50,073 bases of DNA from Legionella_A sp049239925. Lineage in GTDB: Bacteria; Pseudomonadota; Gammaproteobacteria; Legionellales; Legionellaceae. Below, in pieces: positions 8,559 to 17,423 of this stretch (its first letter is position 1; every line of letters starts with the position of its first letter). The notes beneath the pieces are model-generated. The model worked only from the letters and a program-made list of their open reading frames with translations. It did no database searches and was not told the origin of the DNA. A program made the position numbers and the translations under genes. The stretch spans positions 1 through 50,073 of the forward strand of contig JBMLTO010000108.1 in assembly GCA_049239925.1 (NCBI GenBank), in the 5' to 3' direction.

Positions 8559-9476
8559 TTAAGCATCAATAGAAGCCAGTTGTCTTTTTATGCTCAAACT
8601 AGCTCCAAGCCCCCCCAATAGACCAGAACTTGTGATAAATAGTATCATTTGTATCATTGAAAATCCCTGCAATGAGTAGTGAACCTGATACAATTGCGCA
8701 AGATTATCTACTGATTTTTCCAAGTTTACCATAAAAAAACTGACAAAAAAAACTGCAATTACTGCACCAAACACACCATAAAAAATACCCATATACAAGA
8801 AAGGTCTAATGATATATTGATTACTAGCTCCGATAAGTTTTAATACCTGTATTTCTTGCTGATGGCTATGAATAACCAACTTTAAGGTATTAGCAATAAT
8901 CACTGTAACAGCAAAGCCTAGTAAAAGGATGAGCCCCTGAGTGAAATTGCGAATAAAAGAATAAATTGCATACAAACGTTCCAACCACAGGCTATCAAAC
9001 TTAGCCTGCTCAACCTGAGACAGTTTTTTTAAAGATTCATAAAGCTCGTTGACAAATCTTGTGTTTTGTTGCTTGCTTGGACTGACTTCAATCACCGTTG
9101 GCAATGGATTTTCTGGTAACAGGCTCAAAATATCTTCCATACCAGGTTGCTGCTCTTGCAATTCTTTTAAACCATCAGCGGGTGTTACTAGCTTTGCATG
9201 AGCAACCATTGGCATGGAACGTATTTTTTCTAACAATGCTAGCTCTTCGGCAGGAGATGCAGATTTCAGGTACAATACAATTTGACTAGATTGTTCATAG
9301 TCAACGAATAATGACTCAAAATTACCAATTAAAATGCCTAATAAAGCCGGCAATGCTAAGGTCAGAGCGATAACAATTGTAGTTATCACGGTTGTCAAAC
9401 GACTTTTTTTTAATTCATGCACAGCAGTGACAAACGCATCTTGCTGTAAAATAAAGTACGTGCGTAAGGACCTCAT
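8559..9476 (-). CDS. ftsX: Cell division protein FtsX
   Basis: Integral membrane partner of FtsE in the ABC-type complex that activates septal peptidoglycan hydrolases during division. The 305-residue protein has an N-terminal helix (LTTVITTIVIALTLALPALL), a periplasmic domain of about 120 residues, and three C-terminal helices including LILLLGFAVTVIIANTLKLVI and the family segment QEIQVLKLIGASNQYIIRPF. Its start overlaps the ftsE stop by ATGA, so the two are translationally coupled. Confidence 0.94.
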   Translation of the reverse strand: MRSLRTYFILQQDAFVTAVHELKKSRLTTVITTIVIALTLALPALLGILIGNFESLFVDYEQSSQIVLYLKSASPAEELALLEKIRSMPMVAHAKLVTPADGLKELQEQQPGMEDILSLLPENPLPTVIEVSPSKQQNTRFVNELYESLKKLSQVEQAKFDSLWLERLYAIYSFIRNFTQGLILLLGFAVTVIIANTLKLVIHSHQQEIQVLKLIGASNQYIIRPFLYMGIFYGVFGAVIAVFFVSFFMVNLEKSVDNLAQLYQVHYSLQGFSMIQMILFITSSGLLGGLGASLSIKRQLASIDA

Positions 9477-10123
9477 TTAATGCGCCCTTCTCTTAATATC
9501 ATAATTCTATGCTTCATGCCTGCAATCAGTGCTAGATCATGGGTTGCAATTAATACCGTAACCCCTGCTTGATTAAATTGTTCAAATAGTTTCATTATCT
9601 CAGCAGATAACGTTGGGTCAAGATTGCCAGTAGGCTCATCCGCTAATAGCAGTATCGGTTTATGAACCACTGCTCTGGCTATACCAATGCGTTGCTGTTC
9701 ACCGCCAGATAGAAACTTAGGGAACATTTTTTCTCGCCCCAGTAACCCAACCATATCAAGAGCAGCATGAACACGTTTTGTTATTCGTTGAGGAGAATGA
9801 CCATGAATTAATAATGGCAACGCGACATTATCGAAAACACTGCGATCATTCAATAAATTTGGCGACTGAAAGGTAATTCCTAAGGATGACCGATAGTGAG
9901 GAACATCTTTATCTTTTAATTGGCTTACCGATACTCCATTGACAATTATTGAACCAGCAGAAGGCAATTCAAGTCTGGCAATTAGTTTAAGCAAAGTACT
10001 TTTACCGGCACCAGAATGACCAGAAAGGAACGCCATTTCACCTTTGTCAACAGAGAAATTAATCTGGCTAAGCGCTTCAAAACCGCCTGGATACTTTTTA
10101 CTAACTTGGTTAAAATTGATCAT
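9473..10123 (-). CDS. ftsE: Cell division ATP-binding protein FtsE
   Basis: ABC ATPase that drives FtsX at the divisome. The 217-residue product starts MINFNQVSKKYPGGFEALSQ, aligning with the normal FtsE start, and has Walker A GHSGAGKS, the signature LSGGEQQRIGIARA, Walker B ILLLADEPTGNLDP and the switch His in ATHDLA. An upstream in-frame start (10138) would add five residues without family support. The ATG lies inside the end of ftsY (14-base overlap), and the stop overlaps ftsX, giving a tight ftsY-ftsE-ftsX operon. Confidence 0.95.
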   Translation of the reverse strand: MINFNQVSKKYPGGFEALSQINFSVDKGEMAFLSGHSGAGKSTLLKLIARLELPSAGSIIVNGVSVSQLKDKDVPHYRSSLGITFQSPNLLNDRSVFDNVALPLLIHGHSPQRITKRVHAALDMVGLLGREKMFPKFLSGGEQQRIGIARAVVHKPILLLADEPTGNLDPTLSAEIMKLFEQFNQAGVTVLIATHDLALIAGMKHRIMILREGRIK

Positions 10124-11165
10124 GGTTAAAAATCGCATCTACGAATTGGGTTGCTTCAAAGGGGCGAAGGTCTTCAATGTGTTCACCAATACCTACATAA
10201 CGGAAAGGAATCTTAAGTTGATTAGCTATCGCAAAAAGGATGCCTCCTTTCGCTGTTCCATCTAATTTCGTCATCGCAATACCTGTTAAACCAATTTCTT
10301 GATGAAATTGTTTGGCTTGATTCAAAGCATTTTGTCCTATACTGGCATCTAATACCAACATAGTTTCATGAGGTGCGTCCGGATCTAATTTTTTTAAAAC
10401 ACGTTTGATTTTTTTTAACTCATCCATCAGGTTATGTTGTGTATGCAGACGTCCAGCTGTATCCGCGATCAAAATATCCATCCCTCTAGCTTGGGCTGCT
10501 TGCAACGCATCGAAAATCACTGAAGCGCTATCTGCCCCAGTGTGTTGAGCAATAACAGGAATATCATTACGCTGACCCCACACCTGCAATTGCTCTACAG
10601 CCGCAGCACGAAACGTATCTCCAGCAGCAAGCATGACTTTTTTGCCTTGCTCTTGAAATTGTTTAGCTAATTTGCCAATAGTTGTGGTTTTACCAGCACC
10701 ATTCACCCCTACCATTAAAATTACAAACGGTAGTTTTGTACCGAGGTTATAATTTAACGGGATAGAATTGATGGTTAAGATGGCATGCAAACGACTCTTC
10801 AACGCAGTAAAAACCTCATCACCATTTGCCAATTGTTTTCTAGCCAAACCTTCGCTCAGTTGTTCAATCAGCAAGTTACTCGTTTCAATTCCAACATCGG
10901 CCTTTAATAATGCTGTTTCAAGTTCATCCAATACCGCTGCATCAATTTCCTTTTTGCCAAGCAACAATTGACTAATGCTATCACCCAAATGATCGCGAGT
11001 TCGGCTCAACCCTTGTTTCAGACGAACGAAAAAGCTTTGCTTTGTCTCATTCGCTAGCTCTGGTTCTGACGGCAATAAGTCTTGTGACCAAGATTTTTCA
11101 TCAGTATGTTTAGCCAATTGCTCAGAATTAGCGATATTTTGATTACGTTTAAACCATTTAATCAT
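10110..11165 (-). CDS. ftsY: Signal recognition particle receptor FtsY
   Basis: SRP-receptor GTPase that docks ribosome-nascent chain complexes at the inner membrane for co-translational insertion. The 351-residue protein has a charged N-terminal A region, the N domain from ~45, and G motifs GVNGAGKT (153-160), DTFRAAAVEQL (183-193), DTAGR (235-239), TKLDGTAKGG and the closing GIGEHIEDLRPF. The acidic A domain is shorter than in E. coli, as is common. First gene of ftsY-ftsE-ftsX; it diverges from the M16 peptidase gene with 65 bp between starts. Confidence 0.96.
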   Translation of the reverse strand: MIKWFKRNQNIANSEQLAKHTDEKSWSQDLLPSEPELANETKQSFFVRLKQGLSRTRDHLGDSISQLLLGKKEIDAAVLDELETALLKADVGIETSNLLIEQLSEGLARKQLANGDEVFTALKSRLHAILTINSIPLNYNLGTKLPFVILMVGVNGAGKTTTIGKLAKQFQEQGKKVMLAAGDTFRAAAVEQLQVWGQRNDIPVIAQHTGADSASVIFDALQAAQARGMDILIADTAGRLHTQHNLMDELKKIKRVLKKLDPDAPHETMLVLDASIGQNALNQAKQFHQEIGLTGIAMTKLDGTAKGGILFAIANQLKIPFRYVGIGEHIEDLRPFEATQFVDAIFNHDQF

Positions 11166-11230
11166 AAGTAAAAGTATACAAAGTATATTAAATATGAAAT
11201 TCTATCACTCTTTTGGCATAGAGGTGTACC

Positions 11231-12559
11231 ATGCGCATTGTGTTTATCACATTATTAATAATGCTATCTCAACATGCATTTAGCCAGATCAGGCAATTTT
11301 CACTCGACAATGGCCTGAATATCGTAGTGCAGGAGGATCACCGAGCACCTATCGTAGTGTCGATGATTTGGTATAATGTTGGTTCTGCCGATGAACAAGG
11401 CGGACGAACAGGATTGTCACACGCCTTAGAACATTTGATGTTCAAAGGAACTCCATCGTTTCCTCTAGGCATGTTTTCTAAAATAATTGCCCAAAATGGC
11501 GGACAAATGAATGCTTTCACCAACAATGACTACACCGCCTTTTATGAAAAAACAGCAGCGATTCATTTAGCAAAAAATCTGGAATTAGAAGCTGATCGGA
11601 TGCAAAATTTACTGCTAGATAAGGATGAGTTTCACAAAGAATTAAAAGTCATACAAGAAGAGCGTCGACTACGTACCGATGATGATCCACAAGCCATAAC
11701 TTTTGAACGATTTTTAGCAGCAGCTCACCTTTCTAGCCCGTATCATCACCCCGTTATAGGGTGGATGAGTGACCTAAAACAAATGACTGTCGATGACATC
11801 AAAGAATGGTATCAAACATATTATGCGCCAAATAACGCCACCCTAGTTGTTGTTGGTGATGTAAATACCAATGAGGTTTATCTATTAGCAAAGAAGTATT
11901 TTTCCAAGCTAAAACGACAAGCGATTCCCCAGCGAAAAAAACATACGGAACCACCTTATCTTGGCAAAAAAACGATACAGGTTCGTGTCAATGCGCAGCT
12001 ACCTTTACTGATTATGGGATATAGTGTACCAACGGTCAGTACTGTATCGCCAGATAAACTCTATATACCTTATGCTCTAGAGATTATTGCAGAGATCTTG
12101 GATGCTGGTGATAGTGCTAGATTCACCAAAACGCTTATTAGAGAAAAAAATGTAGCCAGTAACATGGATACTTTCTATAATTTATATGCTCGGTATCAAA
12201 CACAATTTGTGATTCATGGAACACCAGCGCACTTAAAATCAATCGACGACTTAAGGTATGCAATTCTTGGGGAGCTAAAACACTTAACAACTGAATTAGT
12301 TGATGAGGCAGAGCTAAAGCGAATTAAAACCCAAATAGTCGCTCAAAAAATATTTCAAAGAGACTCGATTTTTAATCAAGCGATGGAGTTGGGGCTACTG
12401 GAAACTGTAGGATTAGGATGGCAAACCACGGAAAAATACATAGAACGGATTAATAATATTACTCCTGAACAAATTCAAAAGACTGCTAAGGAGTATTTTA
12501 ATGAGCAACAGTTAACCGAAGCAGAATTAATTCCCACAACAGCTACAACAAGGCCATGA
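11231..12559 (+). CDS. M16 zinc metallopeptidase (catalytic subunit)
   Basis: A secreted or periplasmic pitrilysin/processing-peptidase-like enzyme of 442 residues. It has a signal peptide (RIVFITLLIMLSQHAFSQ), then the inverted zinc motif HALEH at residues 64-68 with the distal Glu in VIQEERRLR around 143-144. A second M16 domain without zinc ligands follows. GAGGTG precedes the ATG. It overlaps the next M16 gene by four bases, forming the usual active plus inactive pair found upstream of rsmD in Legionella-like genomes. The natural substrate is unknown. Confidence 0.92.
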   Translation: MRIVFITLLIMLSQHAFSQIRQFSLDNGLNIVVQEDHRAPIVVSMIWYNVGSADEQGGRTGLSHALEHLMFKGTPSFPLGMFSKIIAQNGGQMNAFTNNDYTAFYEKTAAIHLAKNLELEADRMQNLLLDKDEFHKELKVIQEERRLRTDDDPQAITFERFLAAAHLSSPYHHPVIGWMSDLKQMTVDDIKEWYQTYYAPNNATLVVVGDVNTNEVYLLAKKYFSKLKRQAIPQRKKHTEPPYLGKKTIQVRVNAQLPLLIMGYSVPTVSTVSPDKLYIPYALEIIAEILDAGDSARFTKTLIREKNVASNMDTFYNLYARYQTQFVIHGTPAHLKSIDDLRYAILGELKHLTTELVDEAELKRIKTQIVAQKIFQRDSIFNQAMELGLLETVGLGWQTTEKYIERINNITPEQIQKTAKEYFNEQQLTEAELIPTTATTRP

Positions 12560-13860
12560 TGAACATTATTTTTAGTACAATGCTATTGATTTTTTCAGTA
12601 TCGATAGGATATTCAGCCCAACTTTTTAAACCCCAACAATGGCAAACCAGCCGCGGTGCCGAAGTTATTTACTACCCAGCAATGGAAGTACCCATGCTAG
12701 ATATTAGCATAGCCTTTGCTGCTGGCTCGGCTTTTGATGGCAAACATTTTGGTCTCAGTGCATTAACCACAAGATTATTGAATCAAGGTAATCAAGGCAT
12801 GAGTGCTGACATAATAGCTGAGCAACTTGCAAAAACAGGAGCCCAATATTCTAGTGAAAGCAACCGAGACATGTCGGTGTTTAACCTTAAAACATTGACT
12901 AATCCTGGTGCCTTAAAACAAGCAAGTGATATTTTTTCTACCATTATCAATCATCCGGACTTTCCACAACAGGCATTTATACATGAACAAAATCAGCAGT
13001 TGACAGCCATTATGCGAGAACAAGAAATTCCCGATGAGATGGCTACTCAGCTCTTTTCAAAAGCATTATATGGTGATCATCCTTACGCGCATCCGATCAA
13101 TGGCACACAAGAATCAATCAAAAAAATTAGAATCAGTGATGTTATCAATTTTTATAAAAAATTTTTTGTAAACCGTAATGCGGTCATCGTTATCGTTGGT
13201 GCGATCGATGAAGATACCGCACACAAATTAGCGGAGAAACTGTGTGGCAACCTACCAACAGGAGAACATGCACCCAACATGAGTCCAGCCAAACCATTGA
13301 ACAGCTCGGGAACTGTTGAATTCAATTTTCCAACAACTCAAACGATTATTCGGCTTGGTCAGTTAGGGATTGACCATAAGCATCCAAATTATTTCCCGTT
13401 ACAAGTAGGAAACTATATCTTAGGTGGTGGTAATTTAGTATCCAGATTAGCTCAAGAAGTTAGAGAAAAACGTGGATTAACTTATGGAGTCTATAGTCAA
13501 TTCTATCCCATGCTTACTAGTGGCCCATTTTTAATTAGTTTATCAACTCGAAACAAACAAAAAGATATGGCTATACGTATTATTCGAGAAACATTGTCAA
13601 ATTTCATGGAAAACAATATCGATGAGCAAGAATTGCTTGCAGCTAAACAATATTTGACAGGTAGTTTTTCACTGTCATTAGCCAGTAATAGCAGCATTGC
13701 AAATATGCTTTTAAAAATAGCTTTTTATCATTTACCAAGTGATTTTATTGATTCATACATAAAAAATATTAATCAGGTCTCAGCAAAAGACATAAAAAAA
13801 GCCTTCCAAGAACAACTAAATCCAAAGAAATTATTACAAGTGACGGTGGGACAATCTTGA
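12556..13860 (+). CDS. M16 peptidase-like protein, zinc motif lost
   Basis: A 434-residue exported partner of the preceding M16 enzyme. It has a signal peptide (NIIFSTMLLIFSVSIGYSAQ) and the M16 fold. Where the catalytic subunit has HxxEH it reads FGLSALTTRLLNQG, so it cannot bind zinc in the normal way. It retains the conserved C-domain Arg/Tyr segment REKRGLTYGVYSQF, which binds substrate. Such pairs probably act as a heterodimer, as in mitochondrial MPP. Start overlaps the upstream stop (ATGATG) and its stop overlaps the rsmD start. Confidence 0.9.
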   Translation: MMNIIFSTMLLIFSVSIGYSAQLFKPQQWQTSRGAEVIYYPAMEVPMLDISIAFAAGSAFDGKHFGLSALTTRLLNQGNQGMSADIIAEQLAKTGAQYSSESNRDMSVFNLKTLTNPGALKQASDIFSTIINHPDFPQQAFIHEQNQQLTAIMREQEIPDEMATQLFSKALYGDHPYAHPINGTQESIKKIRISDVINFYKKFFVNRNAVIVIVGAIDEDTAHKLAEKLCGNLPTGEHAPNMSPAKPLNSSGTVEFNFPTTQTIIRLGQLGIDHKHPNYFPLQVGNYILGGGNLVSRLAQEVREKRGLTYGVYSQFYPMLTSGPFLISLSTRNKQKDMAIRIIRETLSNFMENNIDEQELLAAKQYLTGSFSLSLASNSSIANMLLKIAFYHLPSDFIDSYIKNINQVSAKDIKKAFQEQLNPKKLLQVTVGQS

Positions 13861-14402
13861 AACAGTCTATACGCATTATAGGAGGGATGCACCGGGGTAA
13901 AAAATTATATTTCTCCCCGGTCGATGGATTACGACCGACCCCAGATCGCGTTAGAGAAACATTATTCAACTGGCTAATGGCCGATATTCGCGAAGCGCGC
14001 TGCCTTGATGCATACGCAGGAAGTGGCGCACTAGGTTTTGAGGCCTATTCGCGCGGAGCCTCTCGAGTAGTCTTAGTTGAGCACGCAACGATTCAATACC
14101 ATAATCTCAACCAAATCGCAGCAATGCTTGCTACCAATCAATTAAACGTTATTAAAGCCAATGCTAATCAATTTATGCTCACCTGCAAAGAACAGTTTGA
14201 CATCATTTTTCTTGACCCTCCCTTTGCTAGCAATCAACTTGACGCATCCCTCACTATACTGACTGAATCAGCTATCTTAATTGCTGGTGGGCTAGTCTAT
14301 GTCGAATCCAGCAAAAAGCCGACAATGCCATCGGCAAACTGGGAAGAACTCAAAAGCAAACGAGCCGGACAAGTATATTATGGTCTATATAGAAAAAATT
14401 AG
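13857..14402 (+). CDS. rsmD: 16S rRNA (guanine966-N2)-methyltransferase RsmD
   Basis: S-adenosylmethionine-dependent enzyme that methylates G966 of 16S rRNA. The 181-residue product has RIIGGMHRGKKL, LRPTPDRVRETLFNWL, the SAM loop DAYAGSGALGFEAYSRGA and the catalytic N6/N2-methylase motif DPPF. The start is a TTG whose last bases overlap the preceding stop (TTGA), so translation is coupled to the M16 pair. A shorter-than-usual C-terminus ends GQVYYGLYRKN, still normal for the family. Confidence 0.93.
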   Translation: MKQSIRIIGGMHRGKKLYFSPVDGLRPTPDRVRETLFNWLMADIREARCLDAYAGSGALGFEAYSRGASRVVLVEHATIQYHNLNQIAAMLATNQLNVIKANANQFMLTCKEQFDIIFLDPPFASNQLDASLTILTESAILIAGGLVYVESSKKPTMPSANWEELKSKRAGQVYYGLYRKN

Positions 14403-14546
14403 TTTCATCTCAGATGATAATGGCTTGAAAGCAAACCAATACCCATTTGGCAGCGAATTAAACAAGGATGCCCTAATCTCAGATGACTGGGACAAGCTTT
14501 GCTACTGACCTCAACGAAAGAACAAATAGTCTTGATGTTTTTCAAG

Positions 14547-14588
14547 CCCTTCGAGACGCGTGCGTAGCACGCGCCTCAGGGCGAACGG
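14547..14588. repeat. Palindromic extragenic repeat (CCCTTCGAG..CTCAGGGCGAACGG)
   Basis: An outer imperfect pair (CCCTTCGAG / CTCAGGGCG) encloses a perfect stem CGCGTGC-GTA-GCACGCG. This resembles the widespread extragenic palindromes of the form CCTTCGA...CTCAGG.CGAACGG. No second copy is seen in the window. Confidence 0.6.
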
Positions 14589-14766
14589 TCCTGGGAAAAA
14601 TGGCTGAAACCATTTAATCATCGTGTAATTACACAACTCTATTGAACAATATATAGGGCTCTACTATGCAAACATCAACAGCAAAAACTCGCCCCTGCAT
14701 GGTATAACTGATTGGCCAGATCTATCAAACAAATCAGACCATTATAAACTGATTCGTTCGATATGC

Positions 14767-14795
14767 TTGACAAGCCGTCAGGGTCCTGTTTCAAT
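14767..14795 (+). promoter_or_regulatory. Candidate sigma-70 promoter for dotDCB
   Basis: TTGACA at 14767-14772 is a perfect -35, followed after 17 bases by TTCAAT at 14790-14795 as a weak -10. Transcription would start near 14803, only about 25 bases before the dotD ATG, giving a very short leader. Confidence 0.4.
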
Positions 14796-14827
14796 CAGTG
14801 CTAACCTAATAAGTGAATATACTCAAG

Positions 14828-15316
14828 ATGAACTTTAAGCTTTGCTCGCTCTTGTTAACCTCGGTCTTTATGTGGGGATGTAGCTCAACAACCTTATTTA
14901 AAAAACCACCATACAATACACCCAGTGATGATGCCTCAATTCGACTGGCAGAAGCAGCCAGTTCTGTAAGTGATTCAATCATTGAAATGGCAAGAGTAGA
15001 AAAAGTAATCATGCCTCCTAATAAAGATAATTTGTTGACTATTCCAAACTCGATTGATTTACAAGCTGTAGTTTCCGTTGATTGGTCTGGACCCATTGAA
15101 GAAATAACTGCGAGAATGGCAAAAGCCGCGAATTACCAATTACGAATACTCGGCAAACAACCAGCCCTACCCATTTTGATTAATTTAAATAATAAAAGCA
15201 AAACCCTAGCAGAGATCTTGCGTGATATTGATTATCAAGCGGGTCCTAAAGCAGATATCCATGTTTACCCTAACAATCAGGTTGTTGAATTACGCTATGC
15301 CAAAATATATCGATAA
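14828..15316 (+). CDS. dotD: Dot/Icm outer-membrane-complex lipoprotein DotD
   Basis: DotD forms the periplasmic/outer-membrane core of the type IVB secretion system with DotC, DotH, DotF and DotG. The 162-residue product has a lipoprotein signal (FKLCSLLLTSVFMWGC, Cys at residue 18) and the secretin-N0-like domain, including AVVSVDWSGPIEEITARMAK and NYQLRILGKQPALPILINL. A GTG five codons upstream (14813) is the other possible start; neither has a strong ribosome site, and the ATG places the signal peptide normally. The dotC ATG lies inside its last codons, so dotD-dotC-dotB are read as an operon. Confidence 0.92.
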   Translation: MNFKLCSLLLTSVFMWGCSSTTLFKKPPYNTPSDDASIRLAEAASSVSDSIIEMARVEKVIMPPNKDNLLTIPNSIDLQAVVSVDWSGPIEEITARMAKAANYQLRILGKQPALPILINLNNKSKTLAEILRDIDYQAGPKADIHVYPNNQVVELRYAKIYR

Positions 15317-16214
15317 TATTTTTTTTGTATCCATGCTATTCCTTACTTCTTGCTCGTCATCAATCCGTCATCACCCAATAGGCGATACTGGCTCATTAAG
15401 TGGGTTACAAAAAATGGCAAATGGTGCTAACCGATGGCACCAAGGTGATTCGAACATGGTAAAAATTCGTGAAGTGGCTATCAAAGAAACAGCCCTTAGC
15501 CTAGGCGCGCAATCAGGTCTGGCCTGGCGCGCAAAAATTATCAACGAACAACTACTGAAAGAAGCGCGCCACTTAGATATGATTTATGACTTTAATGCAT
15601 TGATACTGCCGCATAACATATTGCCTCCAGTATTATTGGAAGGAAGGAACACCCTTAATCTTGCTGACGCACAAACCATTAGAATTTCTGACCGGACTTA
15701 TAAAGTTGCCAAGCAAGCGCACTTTGTAACCACCCCACCTAACTGGCGTCAATATATTTGGATGGATTATAAAAAACCAGATTACCCTAACCTCACACTC
15801 CTCCCCAAGTCGAAAATTGAACGTACCGTTTGGAATCAAGCCGTAGAAAAAGGTTGGCAAAATGGTATTGAGCAGGCTAATGTTATTCTTGAAGAGAGCC
15901 TAGCAAGGCTAAAAGAAGATTTTGTTGGCATGGTTATGTATCGTAAACTCCTGGCCATGAATATGGTATCCCCCCCGTTTGTCTCAAATACCGATCTGGG
16001 TGTTACTGGCGATGCTGGTGAAATCCGTATCGATGACAGAGTCCTAAGAATTACCGCCCTGCCCGCACTGAATACAGATAGCACTCAGTGGCGAGCTGCA
16101 GTGAGTCAAGATGAGAACCAGTTGCAACAATTTAGGCAAATGGAAAAAGATGCAACACAAACTAAACTTGCAATCCATGATAAAAACTGGCACCCAATAA
16201 TAGCCGTTAATTAA
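15297..16214 (+). CDS. dotC: Dot/Icm lipoprotein DotC
   Basis: DotC is an outer-membrane lipoprotein that with DotD targets DotH to the outer membrane in the Dot/Icm core complex. From the ATG at 15297 the product is 305 residues, the family's usual size, with a signal peptide ending LFLTSC. Typical segments are RAKIINEQLLKEARHLDMIYDFNALIL and the tryptophan-rich TPPNWRQYIWMDYKKPDYP. The frame is open 25 codons further upstream, but that would bury the lipobox. The start overlaps the dotD stop by 20 bases, implying coupled translation. Confidence 0.93.
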   Translation: MPKYIDNIFFVSMLFLTSCSSSIRHHPIGDTGSLSGLQKMANGANRWHQGDSNMVKIREVAIKETALSLGAQSGLAWRAKIINEQLLKEARHLDMIYDFNALILPHNILPPVLLEGRNTLNLADAQTIRISDRTYKVAKQAHFVTTPPNWRQYIWMDYKKPDYPNLTLLPKSKIERTVWNQAVEKGWQNGIEQANVILEESLARLKEDFVGMVMYRKLLAMNMVSPPFVSNTDLGVTGDAGEIRIDDRVLRITALPALNTDSTQWRAAVSQDENQLQQFRQMEKDATQTKLAIHDKNWHPIIAVN

Positions 16215-16266
16215 AATAGACACTTAACAACAGAGTAATGTTAGAAAAGCACGTGAGGAATTTGTA

Positions 16267-17406
16267 TTGGACAAAACATTTGATCATCTAAATATTATGC
16301 CTGAAGAACCTACACGATTCTCAGCAGTATATATGGAAAAAATGTTAGAACATACCCAACGCTTAAATGCTTCAGATGTAACGATTCAAACCGGTGAGTC
16401 TATTTATGCTGAAGTATATGGTGTCCTATTAAAAGTAACCAACCGCAAACTATCTAATACAGAAGTTGGTGACTTAATTAATGCAATTTATGGACCGAAT
16501 GCAACAACTCAGTTGCTCGCTGGTAATGATATCGATACTCACTATGAATTTAGACCGAATCGTGGCATACGATTCCGTTATAGAGTGAATGCCACCGCGT
16601 GCTTGGTGGAAGGCCACGATGGAATACAAATTACCCTAAGAACAATACCAACCACTCCCCCACAGCTAGAAACCATGGGTTTACCAGAGAATATTATTGA
16701 GGCTATTGCGCCTCAAGAAGGGATTGTTTTCATTACGGGCGCGACTGGTTCTGGTAAATCAACATTGCTGGCTGGAATTATTCGTTATTTAATTGAAAAT
16801 GAAGATTCTAACCGCAAAGTGCTCACCTATGAAGCACCAATAGAATTTGTTTACGATGAAATAGAAACGATTTCCTCCATTGTCAGTCAATCTGAAATCC
16901 CAAGACACTTGCCTTCATTTGCTGAAGGGGTACGCAATGCCCTCAGGCGCAAACCTAGACTTATCATGGTTGGCGAGTGCAGAGATGCAGCAACGATTAG
17001 CGCTGCTTTGGAAGCAGCATTAACTGGACATCCTGTTTATACAACCCTACATACGTCTGGTGTTGCCGAAACAATGCGTAGATTGGTGACGTCCTTTAGT
17101 GGGGAAGAGCGATTAGGACGCACCATTGATATCCTTGAAACCATTAGGCTATGCGTATGGCAAAAACTTGTCCCTACCGTCGATGGTAAACGGGTTGCGC
17201 TAAGAGAGTATTTAGTTTTTGACGAAGAGGTTCGCGATATCTTGCTGGAAAGTGATCCTAATGAAGTAACAACTACAACCAGAAAATTAGTTAGGCAAAA
17301 AGGCCAGCTAATGACCGTTGATGCAAAAAACAAGTTCGAACAAGGGATTATCAGCGAACGCATATATAAGCTTATTATTGCAGGTACCAAAAACGCGGCC
17401 ATTTAA
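16267..17406 (+). CDS. dotB: Dot/Icm secretion ATPase DotB
   Basis: Cytosolic hexameric AAA+ ATPase of the PilT/VirB11 class, needed for effector export. The 379-residue protein carries TRFSAVYMEKMLEHTQRLNA, YGPNATTQLLAGNDIDTHYE and Walker A GATGSGKST (158-166), plus a Walker B region LIMVGECRDAATI and the His box TGHPVYTTLHT. It starts at TTG 16267, preceded at seven bases by GAGGAA; an internal ATG ten codons on lacks a ribosome site. It is third in dotD-dotC-dotB, about 50 bp after dotC, and ends in a terminator shared with convergent dotA. Confidence 0.96.
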   Translation: MDKTFDHLNIMPEEPTRFSAVYMEKMLEHTQRLNASDVTIQTGESIYAEVYGVLLKVTNRKLSNTEVGDLINAIYGPNATTQLLAGNDIDTHYEFRPNRGIRFRYRVNATACLVEGHDGIQITLRTIPTTPPQLETMGLPENIIEAIAPQEGIVFITGATGSGKSTLLAGIIRYLIENEDSNRKVLTYEAPIEFVYDEIETISSIVSQSEIPRHLPSFAEGVRNALRRKPRLIMVGECRDAATISAALEAALTGHPVYTTLHTSGVAETMRRLVTSFSGEERLGRTIDILETIRLCVWQKLVPTVDGKRVALREYLVFDEEVRDILLESDPNEVTTTTRKLVRQKGQLMTVDAKNKFEQGIISERIYKLIIAGTKNAAI

Positions 17407-17417
17407 TTGCCGCGTTT
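17391..17417. terminator. Bidirectional terminator between dotB and dotA
   Basis: AAACGCGGC at 17391-17399 pairs perfectly with GCCGCGTTT at 17409-17417 across a nine-base loop. It overlaps the dotB stop and lies just before the dotA stop. The A and T ends at the stem base allow function in both directions. Confidence 0.6.
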
Positions 17418-17423
17418 CAACAG

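Larger units (their letters stand above)
14403..14827. other. Gene-free region upstream of dotD
   Basis: No convincing coding sequence. It holds a short direct repeat (ATCTCAGATGA at about 14407 and again at about 14476), a palindromic extragenic repeat at 14547-14588 and a candidate promoter at 14767-14795. The rest is low-information AT-rich DNA that separates the housekeeping block from the Dot/Icm locus. Confidence 0.6.

Noticed and set aside
14299..14508. 69-residue ORF overlapping the end of rsmD
   Set aside because: Mostly a frame shadow of rsmD; the remainder is non-coding spacer.
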